From assembly GCA_947044405.1 (NCBI GenBank), contig CAMRHE010000077.1, positions 4,141,001 through 4,205,000 of the forward strand: a DNA stretch of 64,000 nt. Reading direction: 5' to 3'. Each line of letters begins with the position of its first letter. The stretch's first letter is position 1. Shown in pieces: positions 46,530 to 59,300 of this stretch. The translations under genes were made by a program, and so were the position numbers. The notes below the pieces were generated by a model, which saw nothing but the letters and a program-made list of their open reading frames with translations, did no database searches and was not told the origin of the DNA. Origin of the DNA: Leptodactylus fallax. Lineage: Eukaryota > Chordata > Amphibia > Anura > Leptodactylidae.

Positions 46530-48035
46530 CACTGCTGGAAACGCAGCAGCAGTAAAAGTGTCTTGCGCTGCATATTTTGAACTCAAAGCATGTCAACTTT
46601 GCATTTGAATGGTTGGAAGTTGGGCCATCAGCACAGAAAAGTGCAAGTTAGTATTCTTAGAATTTAGTTGTTATACAGTTGAAATAAGGATTTGGGCTCT
46701 GTATACATCTGCACTGTGGCTATATAACACTGTGACAGATACATGGTGTCCATCGTTATGCCGAAAATAAAAGCACTGCATGCTTGTTTCCATCAAATGG
46801 GAACTCAGTACGTTCCTAAACCATACTCTCAGTACTGTAGGTTTCGGTGATTTGTAATGAAAACCACAATGCGCTGCCAGATCTCTCACAGGATACATAC
46901 CGCCAGCACCTGACAGACCCCACTGACTTATAATGGGATTTGTTGGGATCTGTCGTGATTTCCATAGTCATGATGAAAACAATATTGCTGCACACAACAC
47001 CACTCTTCCCATCATATTCCATGTCCATTAACTAAAATCAACATTTTAGCTGTGTCCCCTGAAACCAGCACTGGGAACCCAGGGATTATTTAGAGAAGGT
47101 CTAATGCTCTTTTAATTCTTTTATGACAAGTCCCAGCATACGTCATACTACCAGGACAGGGTGCAGCTGCAGAGGCATAGGTTACATAAGTAGGATCACA
47201 GCATATGTAGAATCAGCACATGCATAAAGCGGCAGGACAGCAAATGCACTGTGTATCCAGCCAGCACGTCACCGCAGTATATGGCAGGAGAAGAAGGAAG
47301 CATCTGACACTTATTATTATTCATGACTAAAGTGTTTACCTTGTATCTGCCAGCAAAGTCCCTGCACTAGTATGGCAAGTCACAGAGACCAAACTTATGT
47401 ACTACCACAGTGCCACCTTTTGTCAGAAAAGTAACAGACAGGATCAATGGTATGGACATTTTTTGGTTTGTTTTGCAGACTGAATATTTCATAACCAATA
47501 AGCCCAAGGTTGTATAGTTGGTAACATGCTAAAATATTTTTCAGAAGCACCTAGTGACTTTTGTTCTTTGCAGAGTATATACAAAATTAAAAGGTAGTTG
47601 TCATTCTGCAATCCTTTTGACTGGTGACTTTTCATAAATGTTGTAGTTTTGGAGTCTAGAAGCTGAGAATTCTCAGCAGACATACATGTGAGGCTGGGGC
47701 CTGGGTCCCACTGAAAAATTTCCTCAAAAAAGTGGTCTTATGGGAGTGGTCAGCTACTCCCCACACTGTTGTAATACGCCACTGCGAGCATGAGAAGACG
47801 GGGCCAGGCCAGATTTCAGCAGAGTTAGGGTGAAGGGAAAGGGCATATTACAGCAGCGTGGGGCCCTCGGGGCTCCAGATTTCTCATTTGAATACTGTGA
47901 AATAAATTAATATCCCGGCACGAATGTTAATGGAGAAAAAGGTGTTACATTCAGGTGAGTCTGACCTATCTGTGATGCCGGTTTAATAAGCTTCACACTG
48001 GAGACAGACTCCCTTTAACCCCATACCGACATCCG
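46530..48035. other. 5' flank or leader intron, no gene
   Basis: Between FTCDNL1 coding exon 1 and the candidate promoter. Short frames only. GTAAGT and AG sites occur but no coding exon can be supported. Confidence 0.5.
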
Positions 48036-48039
48036 CCAT

Positions 48040-48200
48040 ACCAGTAATAATACATTTTATTTATATAGCGCCAGTATATTCCGCAGCACTTTACAAATTG
48101 AAGGGTTCAAGCAAAGACAAAAAGATACGTTATAGAGAAATAGTCAATTCACAAAATGGGATTGAGGGTCCTGCTCGCAAGAGCTTACAATCTATAAGGT
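48040..48200 (-). repeat. LINE 3' tail
   Basis: TAATAATACATTTTATTTAT, AGCGCCAGTATATTCCGCAG, CACTTTACAAATTG and, further on, GTCCTGCTCGCAAGAGCTTA and CAATCTATAAGG: the most complete copy of the tail in the window. Confidence 0.7.
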
Positions 48201-48954
48201 AGAGGGGGTGACACAAGAGGTAGCAGGGGCAGCATCGGAGGTAGCATTGCTTATACAGGGGTCCAGCCCCCTGTGCTCCGAGCTCAGCACCGTCATATCC
48301 AGTATTCCGCTTCCTTTTGCATGCCCCTTCATGTGAAGATATCCATCTCTCTTTATTCTTTGCTGCGTTAGCAGCAGCACTTCTCACTACAGTGCATGCA
48401 AATCCCGCGCAGTGTGTGGGGGAACGCCCCCTGTGCTCTGTACACAGAATTAGCATATACAAATAAAGTATTTATTTCAAAAAACGGCGTCGGAGAAAAG
48501 GTTACTGCTATTTTGCCTTCTTTCCTGAGGATATACAGTGGGACATATGTCTATCTGTGATGCTATATGATATATGTTTCTGATTTGCTATGATTATGGC
48601 GCTGATGATACATGGATGGGTATGTGTCTACTTGAGATACTATATACTGTATGTCCTCTGCTGCTTTGACGACTGTTCATGATATTATTATGCGTTAGCA
48701 GTGGCTATTGAGACAAAAGTTCTGGTTGGGTATAGACATTTATGTGGGCATGCAATAGTTAATAGACAATTTGTCCCTACAGAACATAATTGACTTTTGT
48801 CGGCATTTGTGTATGGGGTTCTCTGATGGAGTGCCATCAGTTTTTTAATGCATATTTAATAAATGTTATATTTTATATTATTTATCCTTGCTGTATTCAT
48901 ATTTGACCTTTTTTGGATAATTTATGTTATCAGGAAGGCCGATATACAGTATAT

Positions 48955-49840
48955 AGTCTTTCTGCTTAGTAATAACTTTTAAAAAATGAAAAACTTTGCA
49001 AAATAGAAAAAAACTTTTGTGTCTCCATGTTCTGACGCCTGAATTCTTTTTCATATTTACAAGTATGGTGCTGGGTAGGGCGTTTTTTTATGCGGGACAA
49101 AATGACGTTTTTATTGATACCAATTGGGGGAAGGTCTGATGGTTTGATCACTTTTTATTCCAATTTTTTTAGGAGACAAAGTGTTGAAGAAATCGCCATT
49201 TAGCTATTTTGATTTTTTTTTCCCCCCCGCTATGCCATTCACCGGCATTTTTGAGCACGGGAATACATAAAAGTGTTTATGTTTACTTTTGTTTATATTT
49301 ATATGTGATCTAGGGAAAGGGGGGTGATTTAAGCTTTTGTGTTTTTTTAATACTTTTAAAAACTTTTTTTTTCTTTTACTTTTTTACCTTGAACCCTAGT
49401 GGGTCTGATCGCTCATACTATTCACTGCAATACTAATGTTTTGCAATGAATATTAAATCCAATTACTTATATTACATGCTGTCTATGGCAGTGTATAATA
49501 GAACTATGACAATGACAAGCCTGAGAGCCTTCAACAGGCATCCGGCTCTTATGGCAACCATTTACCACCCTCCGATGATGTTCCAGAGGGTTGGGGATCA
49601 GTAAAAGATTGGCGGCGCCTGTGCACTTTAGATGCTGCGGTTGCATTTAACCGTGGCATTTAAAGTGTTAACAGCTGCAATCGGTATCGGCACCAATCGC
49701 AGATGTTAGTGTCAGGTGCTGGCTGTATTATACACCCAGCATCTGCCGTGTATGGAGAGAGCTCAGCTCCTGAGCCCTCTCCATACATCCCCATGCGACC
49801 AATGATGTACTATTACGTCCTTGGTTGTTAAGGGGTTAAA
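48955..49840. repeat. Dispersed repeat, family F, longest copy
   Basis: AACTTTTGTGTCTCCATGTT, GGGCGTTTTTTTATGCGGGA, TTATTGATACCAATTGGGGG, CCCCCCGCTATGCCATTCAC, then GAGCCCTCTCCATACATCCC and TGTTAAGGGGTTAAA. It has no coding frame. Confidence 0.55.
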
Positions 49841-50671
49841 CTTTAAACCAGAATCACAGTTTAGCCATAAACCCAAGCCTTACCAACATAACAGTAAATC
49901 TGTCCACTCATTTAAATGAGTGACTAACCCCCTTCTAACAAGGCCATGACAATATACACAGAAATTTTAAAGCAAATGGGAGGGTGGTTGGGCATCTCTT
50001 TGAAGACAATGCTGGTGTCTGACCAAGACCCCAGCGCTGCCCATAGATTTATGCCAGCCAGGAGACAAAACATTGCCTGTCACCCTGGCAGCCAATCAAA
50101 AACTATTGCTGGGTCAAAGGTAAAACATTCTGAGATCCATAATGATTGGACCAAGTGCCAATCACAGGCCGTCATTGGGTCCAAACATTTGCCCAGCTAC
50201 CAGATGAGCAGAACAATTTTTTTTCCTCTAAAATAAAGTTAACTCAGGAAGGTGACCAATGGATTTCAATAATCCCATGGGTCATCTACCTAAAGGTCCA
50301 GGTTCCCCCATTATATTAGTTCTATTACAGGGTGTGCTAGGTACCCTGCATGCAGACGAAAGCTTCTTTCTATGATTTTCACATTTGGGTAAATGCAGAC
50401 GGACACCCAACGGAGGATCTGCATCTTTTGTTTAATGTCCGTTACTTTTATCCTGTGACGGGTGAGAGCAACGGACATTAAACAACGGTAATGTAAACCC
50501 ACCCTAAATCCAGTTGAAAGCCTTATGCATATGCCTGTTTCACATATTAGGGCACACAAAAAGTTTTTTTTTTTTTTACTCAGATTCCAAACAAGAAAAA
50601 TAGAAAAAAAAAAAAAAATCAAATGACACATTATAGAGATGTTTCTGGGTTCAAATCCAGCCAAGGATGTA

Positions 50672-52293
50672 CCGTGGGAACGGAAAGTATTCAGACCCCT
50701 TTACATTTTTCACTCTTTGTTTCATTGCAGCCATTTGCTAAAAAAAAAAAAAGTTCATTTTATTTCTCATTAATGTACACTCAGCACCCAATCTTGACAG
50801 AAAAAAAACTGAAATGTAGATATTTTTGCAAATTTATTAAAAAAGAAAAACTGAAATATCACATGGTCATAAGTATTCAGACCCTTTGCTCAGTATTGAG
50901 TAGAAGCCCCTTCCTTTTGAGCTAGTAGAGCAATGAGTCTTCTTGGGAATGATGCAACAAGTTTTTCACATCTGGATTTGGGGATCCTCTGCCATTTTTC
51001 CTTGCAGATCCTCTCCAGTTCCGTCAGGTTGGATGGTGAACGTTGGTGGACAGCCATTTTCAGGTCTCTCCAGAGATGCTCAATTGGGTTGAGGTCAGGG
51101 CTCTGGCTGGGCCAGTCAAGAATGGTCACAGAGTTGTCCTGAAGCCACTCCTTTGTTATTTTAGCTGTGTGCTTAGGGTCATTGTCTTGTTGGAAGGTGA
51201 ACCTTCAGCCCAGTCTGAGGTCCAGAGCACTCTGGAAGAGGTTTTCTTCCAGGATATCTCTGTACTTGGCCACATTCATCTTTCCTTCAATTGCAACCAG
51301 TCGTCCTGTCTCTGCAGCTGAAAAACACCCCCCATAGCATGATGCTGCCACCACCATGTTTCACTGTTGGGATTGTATTGGGCAGGTGATGAGCAGTGCC
51401 TGGTTTTCTCCACACATACCGCTTAGAATTAACGCCAAAAAGTTCAATCTTCGTCTCATCAGACCAGAGAATCTTATTTCTCATAGTCTGGGAGTCCTTC
51501 ATGTGTTTTTTGGCAAACTCTATGCAGGCTTTCATATGTCTTGCACTGAGGAGTGGCTTCCTTCGGGCCACTCAGCCATAAAGCCCCGACTGGTGGAGGG
51601 CTGCAGTGATAGTTGACTTTGTGGAACTTACTCCTATCTCCCCACTGCATCTCTGGAGCTCAGCCACAGTGATCTTTGGGTTCTTATTTACCTCTCTCAC
51701 CAAGGCTCTTCTCCCACGATTGCTCAGTTTGGCTGGACAGCCAGGTCTAGGAAGAGTTTTGGTCGTCCCAAACCTCTTCCATTTAAGGATTATGGAGGCC
51801 ACTGTGCTCTTAGGAACCTTGAGTGCTGCAGAAATTCTTTTGTAACCTTGGACAGATCTGTGCCTTGCCACAATTCTGTCTCTGAGCTCCTTGGGCAGTT
51901 CCTTTGACTTCATGATTCTCATTTGCTCTGACATGCACTGTGAGCTGTGAGGTCTTATATAGACAGGTGTGTGCCTTTCCTAATCAAGTCCAATCAGTTT
52001 AATTAAGCACAGCTGGACTCCAATGGAGGAGTAGAACCATCTCAAGGAGGATCAGAAGGAAATTGACAGCTTGTGAGTTAAATATGAGTGTCACAGCAAA
52101 GGGTCTGAATACTTATGACCATGTGATATTTCAGTTTTTCTTTTTTAATAAATTTGCAAAAATATCTACATTTCTGTTTTTTTTCTGTCATGATGGGGTG
52201 CTGAGTGAACATTAATGAGAAATAAAATGAACTTTTTTGCTTTTAGCAAATGGCTGCAATGAAACAAAGAGTGAAAACTTTCCGTACCCACTG
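50672..52293 (-). mobile_element. Full-length Tc1 DD34E element with decayed transposase
   Basis: The tips carry the family signature GTACGGAAAGTATTCAGACC (slightly changed at the left end) and are flanked by TA at 50670-50671 and 52294-52295. The inverted repeats are about 200 bp with an inner copy of AAGTATTCAGACCC (IR/DR layout). A second, truncated copy of the same family lies at 5822-6379. The element sits upstream of FTCDNL1 coding exon 1, inside an older repeat module. Confidence 0.9.
50890..51934 (-). pseudogene. Decayed Tc1 DD34E transposase
   Basis: Reads from MSEQMRIMKSKELPKELRDR to EGASTQY but is broken. A TGA replaces Arg after GLYG (about 51569-51571), a C-to-T change at a CpG. 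An extra G in the run at WGG (about 51330-51335) shifts the frame before the second Asp. Another TGA replaces Arg in LRLGxRFTF (about 51207). Motifs [20 protein letters not shown] and [11 protein letters not shown] are all still visible with 34-residue spacing. So it is a full-length copy that died by CpG decay and a one-base insertion. Confidence 0.88.
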
Positions 52294-52454
52294 TATGTTC
52301 TGCCTGTGCTAGCGTGGGTTTCCTCCCACACCCCAAAGACTTAGCCATACTGATAGGGAATTGAGACAGTGTTGTCAATATCTGAGGAATATGACTGAGC
52401 TATATAAGGAAGCAAAATAAAAAATATCTTGCATATATGGTACCTGACTAACGC

Positions 52455-52735
52455 TAGGTTTGCATTGGCGTTCAGGTTTCTGTTCTTCGGGTCCGTTTGG
52501 GGACCTGAAAAACTCAAACCCTATCCACTTAAAAAGCGTTTACCCGCGGACTCCATAGACTAATGTATACTGTACAATGTATACTAATGTATAATGGGGT
52601 CTGCTGGTTTTCTGCCCGAATTGGCGGAGAGAAAAGTCCTGCTCGCAGGACTTTCCTCTCCTTTCTTTCAGCATATTTTAAGCAGAATGGGAGATGGAGT
52701 CCCTGAACGGTCATACGTTAGTGTAGCCGCAGCTT
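52455..52735. repeat. Dispersed repeat, family C
   Basis: GCGTTCAGGTTTCTGTTCTT opens it, AAAGTCCTGCTCGCAGGACT is an internal hairpin, and GTCATACGTTAGTGTAGCCG closes it. Confidence 0.6.
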
Positions 52736-53019
52736 TAGCCCCATATGATGGCACATGGGGTCTGTGTAAAGGAGACTATAAATATGTTTCAAAAAAGAAG
52801 TCCACTGGGGGAAAAGGTAAGTAATATTCTGACGTCCCTCCCTGCTGTAGCCACAGTACCCGACTTCTAGTGCATACAGCCAGGAATTCTACATAAGTAT
52901 ACCAGCGGTGAATGATACATCCAATAGAGTGAAATGTCCTGTACACTGGCACCTCATGAGAATGAAGTTTCTTAAACACACCTGGGCTTTTATTGATGCA
53001 CTGTGCCCCATACTGCACC

Positions 53020-53247
53020 TTATTAGTCAGACCCACACCCCCCCATATAAAATACATTAGAGCACCCACTGATTATGAAAATGGAGGCCATGTGTGGCCC
53101 CAATGCAAAATATGTAATGGAGCCCCTATCTACCATGTGACCATAAAATACTGTTATGAGCTAGGGAGACCTTTGGGACCCCCCCTCAGGATCCAGGGCC
53201 TGGTAGTGACTGCCACCGCTGCACCCCCTTTAGTTACGCCCCGTCCC
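53020..53247. mobile_element. Right end of a decayed hAT-type element
   Basis: GGGACCCCCCCTCAGGATCC, CAGGGCCTGGTAGTGACTGC and finally CCCCTTTAGTTACGCCCCG: the inverse of the CGGGGCGTAACTA terminus. A left end was not found. Confidence 0.5.
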
Positions 53248-53499
53248 CTATCATTTATGAGCTGGCAGAAATTGTTTGTTGAAAAAAAACATTAAACAAG
53301 ACAAAAAATGTTTTTGTGTCAAAATCTTTTAATAATTTTGTAAATGAAGCAGAGTAAGACAAACAGAGAGCAGAGGCTGGAGGTGCAGTAGGCCTCATTG
53401 ATAAAAGATGGCTCTGTTACCCATAGCAACCGTAGTAACCTTTATTACCTGAACTGTTCTGAAAAACCATAACAAAACTGCACTGTTATTGGTTGCTAT

Positions 53500-53792
53500 A
53501 GGCAACAAAAACAGTCTTTATAGGATAGGCCAACAATACTAGATGCACGACGGTCCGACACCTGAGACCCCCGCAGATCACCAGTGCCCAGAACTGTTAA
53601 AATACTGTGAACCACGCTGCTCACTTGCCATACAAATTGTAGTGGTGAGTGTAGGTACTGCAGCAATGCCCCACTGAAATCCATAAATGTACACAATACC
53701 GAGAGTCTTGCTTTCTGGGTACTGGTGATATGTGGGGGGGCCCGCAGACCTAATATTGATAGGTCATCAATGTTAGAAATCAGATAACCCCT
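53500..53792. repeat. TTAA-type MITE
   Basis: The left part ATAGGATAGGCCAACAATAC pairs with TATTGATAGGTCATCAATG near 53755. GGTCCGACACCTGAGACCCC and GATCACC text is typical of this family. The right end ATAACCCCT precedes TTAA (53793-53796). The left end is eroded. Confidence 0.6.
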
Positions 53793-53799
53793 TTAAAGA

Positions 53800-54075
53800 T
53801 ACTTATCCCCTATCCACAGTATATGATGAGAATGACAGGGGACAGAAATTCCCCCTAAAGCCTTTCATGAATGGAGCACCAATGTACTTTTGTGAACGAC
53901 GCTCCATTCATTTCTATGGGACTGCGGGCACTGCCGGAGATTACAGTGCCATAGAAGTGATTGGAGTGCTGGTCACACAAGTGCCTTGGTGCTCCATTCA
54001 CAAAAGGCTTTAGGGGGACTGTCAGTCAGTGTTCTCCTCATCGCTGGTTGGGCCCCCACTGATCGGACATTTATC
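53800..54075. repeat. Fold-back repeat next to the 54-kb minisatellite
   Basis: CCCCCTAAAGCCTTTCATGA and GGAGCACCAATG (about 53850-53885) pair with TTGGTGCTCCATTCACAAAA and GGCTTTAGGGGGA (about 53988-54018). An inner pair CACTCC/GGAGTG-type arms lies between. It ends at ATTTATCCCCTAAC, after which the minisatellite begins. Confidence 0.6.
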
Positions 54076-54084
54076 CCCTAACAG

Positions 54085-55735
54085 CTCAACTTGCCCACCC
54101 TTCTACTCACACTGACTGCTCCCTCTCACCACCTCTACTCACACTGACTGCTCCCTCTCACCACCTCTACTCACACTGACTGCTCACTCTCACCCCTCTA
54201 CTCACACTCACCCCACTACTCACGCTGACTGCTCCCTCACCCCACTACTCACGCTGACTGCTCCCTCTCACCACCTCTACTCACACTGACTGCTCCCTCT
54301 CACCACCTCTACTCACACTGACTGCTCCCTCTCACCCCACTACTCACTCTCACCCCATCACCTGACTGCTCCCTCTCACCCCACACCACTACTCACCCCA
54401 CTATTCACACTGACTGCTCCCTCTCACCCCCACCACTCCACTCACCCCACACCACCTGACTGCTCCCTCTCACCCCACTACTCACGCAGACTGCTCCCTC
54501 TCACCACCTCTACTCACACTGACTGCTCCCTCTCACCCCACTCTCACTCTCACCCCACTACTCACGCTGACTGCTCCCTCCCCCCACCACCTCTCACCCC
54601 ACTTTCACACTGACTGCTCCCTCTCACCCCTCTACTCACTCCTCTCACCCCACTACTCACGCTGACTGCTCCCTCTCACCCCACTACTCACGCTGACTGC
54701 TCCCTCTCACCACCTCTACTCACACTGACTGCTCCCTCCACCACCTCACTCACACTGACTGCTCCCTCTCACCACCTCTACTCACACTGACTGCTCCCTC
54801 TCACCACCTCTACTCACACTGACTGCTCCCTCTCACCCCACTACTCACACTGACTGCTCCCTCTCACCACCCCTACTCACACTGACTGCTCCCTCTCACC
54901 ACCACTACTCACACTGACTGCTCCCTCTCACCCCACTACTCACACTGACTGCTCCCTCTCACCCCACTACTCACACTGACTGCTCCCTCTCACCACCACT
55001 ACTCACACTGACTGCTCCCTCTCACCCCCCCCTCTCACCCCACTTTCACGCTGACTGCTCCCCTCACCCCACTACTCCCTCCCCCACTACTCACACTGAC
55101 TGCTCACTCTCACCCCCTACTCCCCTCTCACCCCACTACTCACGCTGACTGCTCCCTCTCACCCCACTACTCACACTGACTGCTCCCTCTCACCACCTCT
55201 ACTCACACTGACTGCTCCCTCTCACCACCTCTACTCACACTGACTGCTCCCTCTCACCACCTCTACTCACACTGACTGCTCCCTCTCACCCCACTACTCA
55301 CACTGACTGCTCCCTCTCACCACCTCTACTCACACTGACTGCTCCCTCTCACCACCACTACTCACACTGACTGCTCCCTCTCACCACCTCTACTCACACT
55401 GACTGCTCCCTCTCACCCCACTACTCACACTGACTGCTCCCTCTCACCACCTCTACTCACACTGACTGCTCCCTCTCACCACCTCTACTCACACTGACTG
55501 CTCCCTCTCACCACCCTACTCACACTGACTCCCCTCTCACCCCACTACTCACTCTCACCACCACTATTCACGCAGACCCCCTCCCTCACCACCTCTACTC
55601 ACGCTGACTGCTCCCTCTCACCCCTCCACTACCCCCTCACTCTCACCCCTCTACTCACGCAGACCCGCTCCCCACACCGCCACTCATGCTGACTGCTCCC
55701 TCTCACCCCACTACTCACACTGACTGCTCCCCTGC
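54085..55735. repeat. 31/32-bp minisatellite, ~50 units
   Basis: Tandem copies of ACTCACACTGACTGCTCCCT plus CTCACCACCTCT (32 bp) or CTCACCCCACT (31 bp). The strand bias is strong: the plus strand is C/T-rich with almost no G except in CTGACTGC. Units at the edges and around 54340-54470, 55030-55130 and 55530-55680 are irregular. It abuts the CpG-rich block. Confidence 0.93.
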
Positions 55736-55739
55736 CCTC

Positions 55740-56345
55740 ATACACACTGCTCTCCTTTGAGTCTCGGTCTTCTCGTTGTTTCTAGTGTTAGGCCTATCTC
55801 CCAGCCCCTGTTTTACTCCGCCTGCTCTCCACGGTTCCCCCTCACATAGCTCCCAGCACTTACTGCCATTCCTCCATAGAGGCCGCTGGGCGGGGGTGCC
55901 AGCGAGCACTGAAGGGGTGCCCTGGCAAGACCCTACTGTACGCCGCAGGGGGTCACGTGACCTCGGGCGGGTACAGAACCCTCCACTCGCCGCTACCATT
56001 TCCTGTGTCCGGAGGATGTTTCTCCCCCCTCAGGAGAGCCAGATAGCCTGACAGCACCGAGGAGCGCCGAGGCCACAGCGGGCGGCAGACCCCGGCCCGG
56101 GCGGGGGGCCACAGAGCACGGCTGTCAGTCACCTCCAGCACCTCATGCCTGGTAACTATCAGTCATCCTGCCAGTCCTCGGCTGCTCAGTGCGGCACTTC
56201 CTGTTTGTTCTGTGGACTGGGAAGCTTGCGCCACTAGTGCCCGGGGTGCCGTGCTTTGTAACGTCACAGCAGCACGTAAATACTGGGCGGGGGGGGGCGG
56301 CTGGGCTGCGGGAGGGGTGCCCTGTGCCATCGTGCGCGGGGGCCC
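55740..56345. promoter_or_regulatory. CpG-island-like block, candidate FTCDNL1 promoter and leader exon
   Basis: This stretch is GC-rich and full of CpG, whereas the rest of the window is AT-rich and CpG-poor. It contains an E-box TCACGTGA at 55953-55960 and ETS-like TTCCTG sites (around 56000 and CACTTCCTG at 56195-56203), and no TATA box was recognised. On the minus strand a splice-donor-like GGCA|GTAAGTG lies at about 55864/55863, well placed to join a leader exon to the acceptor at 44606. That fits FTCDNL1, about 11 kb downstream, as the target, but the link is inference. A plus-strand transcript from the same island is equally possible: CTG|GTAACT follows an ATG at 56145. Confidence 0.5.
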
Positions 56346-59300
56346 AGTAACATACCAATACTGATACACACTGGGCAGGGGTATGTGCCAGCTAGTAGTA
56401 CTGCGGAGAGGGGTGCCCTGTGGTCATAGTACATACCAATACTGGTACACACTGGGGGGGGGTGTGGGCGCGCTTGTTTTTTTGGGGGAGAGGGGTGCCC
56501 TGTGGTCATAGTAACATACCAATACTGGTACACACTGGGCAGGGGTATGTGCCAGCTAGTAGTACTGCGGAGAGGGTGCCCTGTGGTCATAGTAACATAC
56601 CAATACTGGTACACACTGGGCAGGGGTATGTGCCAGCTAGTAGTACTGCGGAGAGGGGTGCCCAGTGATCATAGTAACATACCAATACTGGTACACACTG
56701 GGCAGGGGGTATGTGCCAGCTAGTAGTACTGCGGAGAGGGGTGCCCAGTGGTCATAGTAACATACCAATACTGGTACACACTGGGCAGGGGTATGTGCCA
56801 GCTAGTAGTACTGTGGAGAGGGGTGCCCTGTGGCATAGTAACATACCAATACTGGTACACACTGGGCAGGGGTATGTGCCAGCTAGTAGTACTGCGGAGA
56901 GGGGTGCCCAGTGGTCATAGTAACATACCAATACTGGTACACACTGGGCAGGGGGTATGTGCCAGCTAGTAGTACTGCGGAGAGGGGTGCCCAGTGGTCA
57001 TAGTAACATACCAATACTGGTACACACTGGGCAGGGGTATGTGCCAGCTAGTAGTACTGTGGAGAGGGGTGCCCTGTGGTCATAGTAACATACCAATACT
57101 GGTACACACTGGGCAGGGGTATGTGCCAGCTAGTAGTACTGTGGAGAGGGGTGCCCTGTGGTCATAGTAACATACCAATACTGGTACACACTGGGCAGGG
57201 GTATGTGCCAGCTAGTAGTACTGCGGAGAGGGGTGCCCTGTGGTCATAGTAACATACCAATACTGGTACACACTGGGCAGGGGGTATGTGCCAGCTAGTA
57301 GTACTGCGGAGAGGGGGGCCCGGGGGGGATAGAAAAACCCAAATACGGTACACACTGGGCAGGGGTATGTGCCACTAGTAGTATGAGAGGGCCCGTCATA
57401 GTAACATACCAATACTGGTACACACTGGGCAGGGGTATGTGCCAGCTAGTAGTACTGCGGAGAGGGGTGCCCTGTGGTCATAGTAACATACCAATACTGG
57501 TACACACTGGGCAGGGGTATGTGCCAGCTAGTAGTACTGCGGAGAGGGGTGCCCTGTGGTCATAGTAACATACCAATACTGGTACACACTGGGCAGGGGT
57601 ATGTGCCAGCTAGTAGTACTGCGGAGAGGAGAGGGGTGCCCAGTGGTCATAGTAACATACCAATACTGGTACACACTGGGCAGGGGTATGTGCCAGCTAG
57701 TAGTACTGCGGAGAGGGGTGCCCTGTGGTCATAGTAACATACCAATACTGATACACACTGGGCAGGGGTATGTGCCAGCTAGTAGTACTGCGGAGAGGGG
57801 GGTGCCCTGTGGTCATAGTAACATACCAATGCTGGTACACACTGGGCAGGGGTATGTGCCAGCTAGTAGTACTGCGGAGAGGGGTGCCCTGTGGTCATAG
57901 TAACATACCAATACTGGTACACACTGGGCAGGGGTATGTGCCAGCTAGTAGTACTGTGGAGAGGGGTGCCCTGTGGTCATAGTAACATACCAATACTGGT
58001 ACACACTGGGCAGGGGTATGTGCCAGCTAGTAGTACTGCGGAGAGGGTGCCCTGTGGTCAAGAACAACCAATACTGGTACACACTGGGCAGGGGGAGGGG
58101 CCCGCTAGTAGACGCGGAGAGGCCCTGTCATAGTAACAACCAATACTGTACACACTGGGCAGGGGTATGTGCCAGCTAGTAGTACTGCGGAGAGGGGTGC
58201 CCTGTGGTCATAGTAACATACCAATGCTGGTACACACTGGGCAGGGGTATGTGCCAGCTAGTAGTACTGTGGAGAGGGTGCCCTGTGGTCATAGTAACAT
58301 ACCAATACTGGTACACACTGGGCAGGGGTATGTGCCAGCTAGTAGTACTGCGGAGAGGGGTGCCCAGTGGTCATAGTAACATACCAATACTGGTACACAC
58401 TGGGCAGGGGTATGTGCCAGCTAGTAGTACTGCGGAGAGGGGTGCCCAGTGGTCATAGTAACATACCAATACTGGTAAACACTGGGCAGGGGTATGTGCC
58501 AGCTAGTAGTACTGCGTGGAGAGGGGTGCCCTGTGGTCATAGTAACATACCAATACTGGTACACACTGGGCAGGGGTATGTGCCAGCTAGTAGTACTGCG
58601 GAGAGGGGTGCCCAGTGGTCATAGTAACATACCAATACTGGTACACACTGGGCAGGGGTATGTGCCAGCTAGTAGTACTGCGGAGAGGGGTGCCCTGTGG
58701 ACATAGTAACATACCAATACTGGTACACACTGGGCAGGAGGTATGTGCCAGCTAGTAGTACTGCGGAGAGGGTGCCCTGTGGTCATAGTAACATACCAAT
58801 ACTGATACACACTGGGCAGGGGTATGTGCCAGCTAGTAGTACTGCGGAGAGGGGTGCCCAGTGGTCATAGTAACATACCAATACTGGTACACACTGGGCA
58901 GGGGTATGTGCCAGCTAGTAGTACTGCGGAGAGGGGTGCCCTGTGGTCATAGTAACATACCAATACTGGTACACACTGGGCAGGGGTATGTGCCAGCTAG
59001 TAGTACTGCGGAGAGGGTGCCCAGTGGTCATAGTAACATACCAATACTGGTACACACTGGGCAGGGGTATGTGCCAGCTAGTAGTACTGCGGAGAGGGGT
59101 GCCCAGTGGTCATAGTAACATACCAATACTGGTACACACTGGGCAGGGGTATGTGCCAGCTAGTAGTACTGCGGAGAGGAGGGGTGCCCAGTGGTCATAG
59201 TAACATACCAATACTGGTACACACTGGGCAGGGGTATGTGCCAGCTAGTAGTACTGCGGAGAGGGGTGCCCTGTGGTCATAGTAACATACCAATACTGAT

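Larger units (their letters stand above)
50640..52385 (+). repeat. Same dispersed module, split by a Tc1 insertion
   Basis: Left part GGGTTCAAATCCAGCCAAGG ends at 50671. The right part TGTTCTGCCTGTGC..TTTCCTCCCACACCCCAAAG resumes at 52294 and runs on to TACTGATAGGGAATTGAGA. Removing 50672-52293 and one TA restores the order seen at 19905-20075. Confidence 0.7.

Noticed and set aside
55715..55999. 94-codon minus-strand frame beginning MVAASGGFCTRP in the CpG block, as a longer FTCDNL1 N-terminus
   Set aside because: Joining its donor-like site (55864) to the acceptor at 44606 puts a TAG in frame before the FTCDNL1 ATG, and the family starts close to MTSKLG. It is at most an upstream ORF.
56145..56240. 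Plus-strand ATG in the CpG block (30 codons)
   Set aside because: Too short and unlike any family I know; no second exon can be shown.
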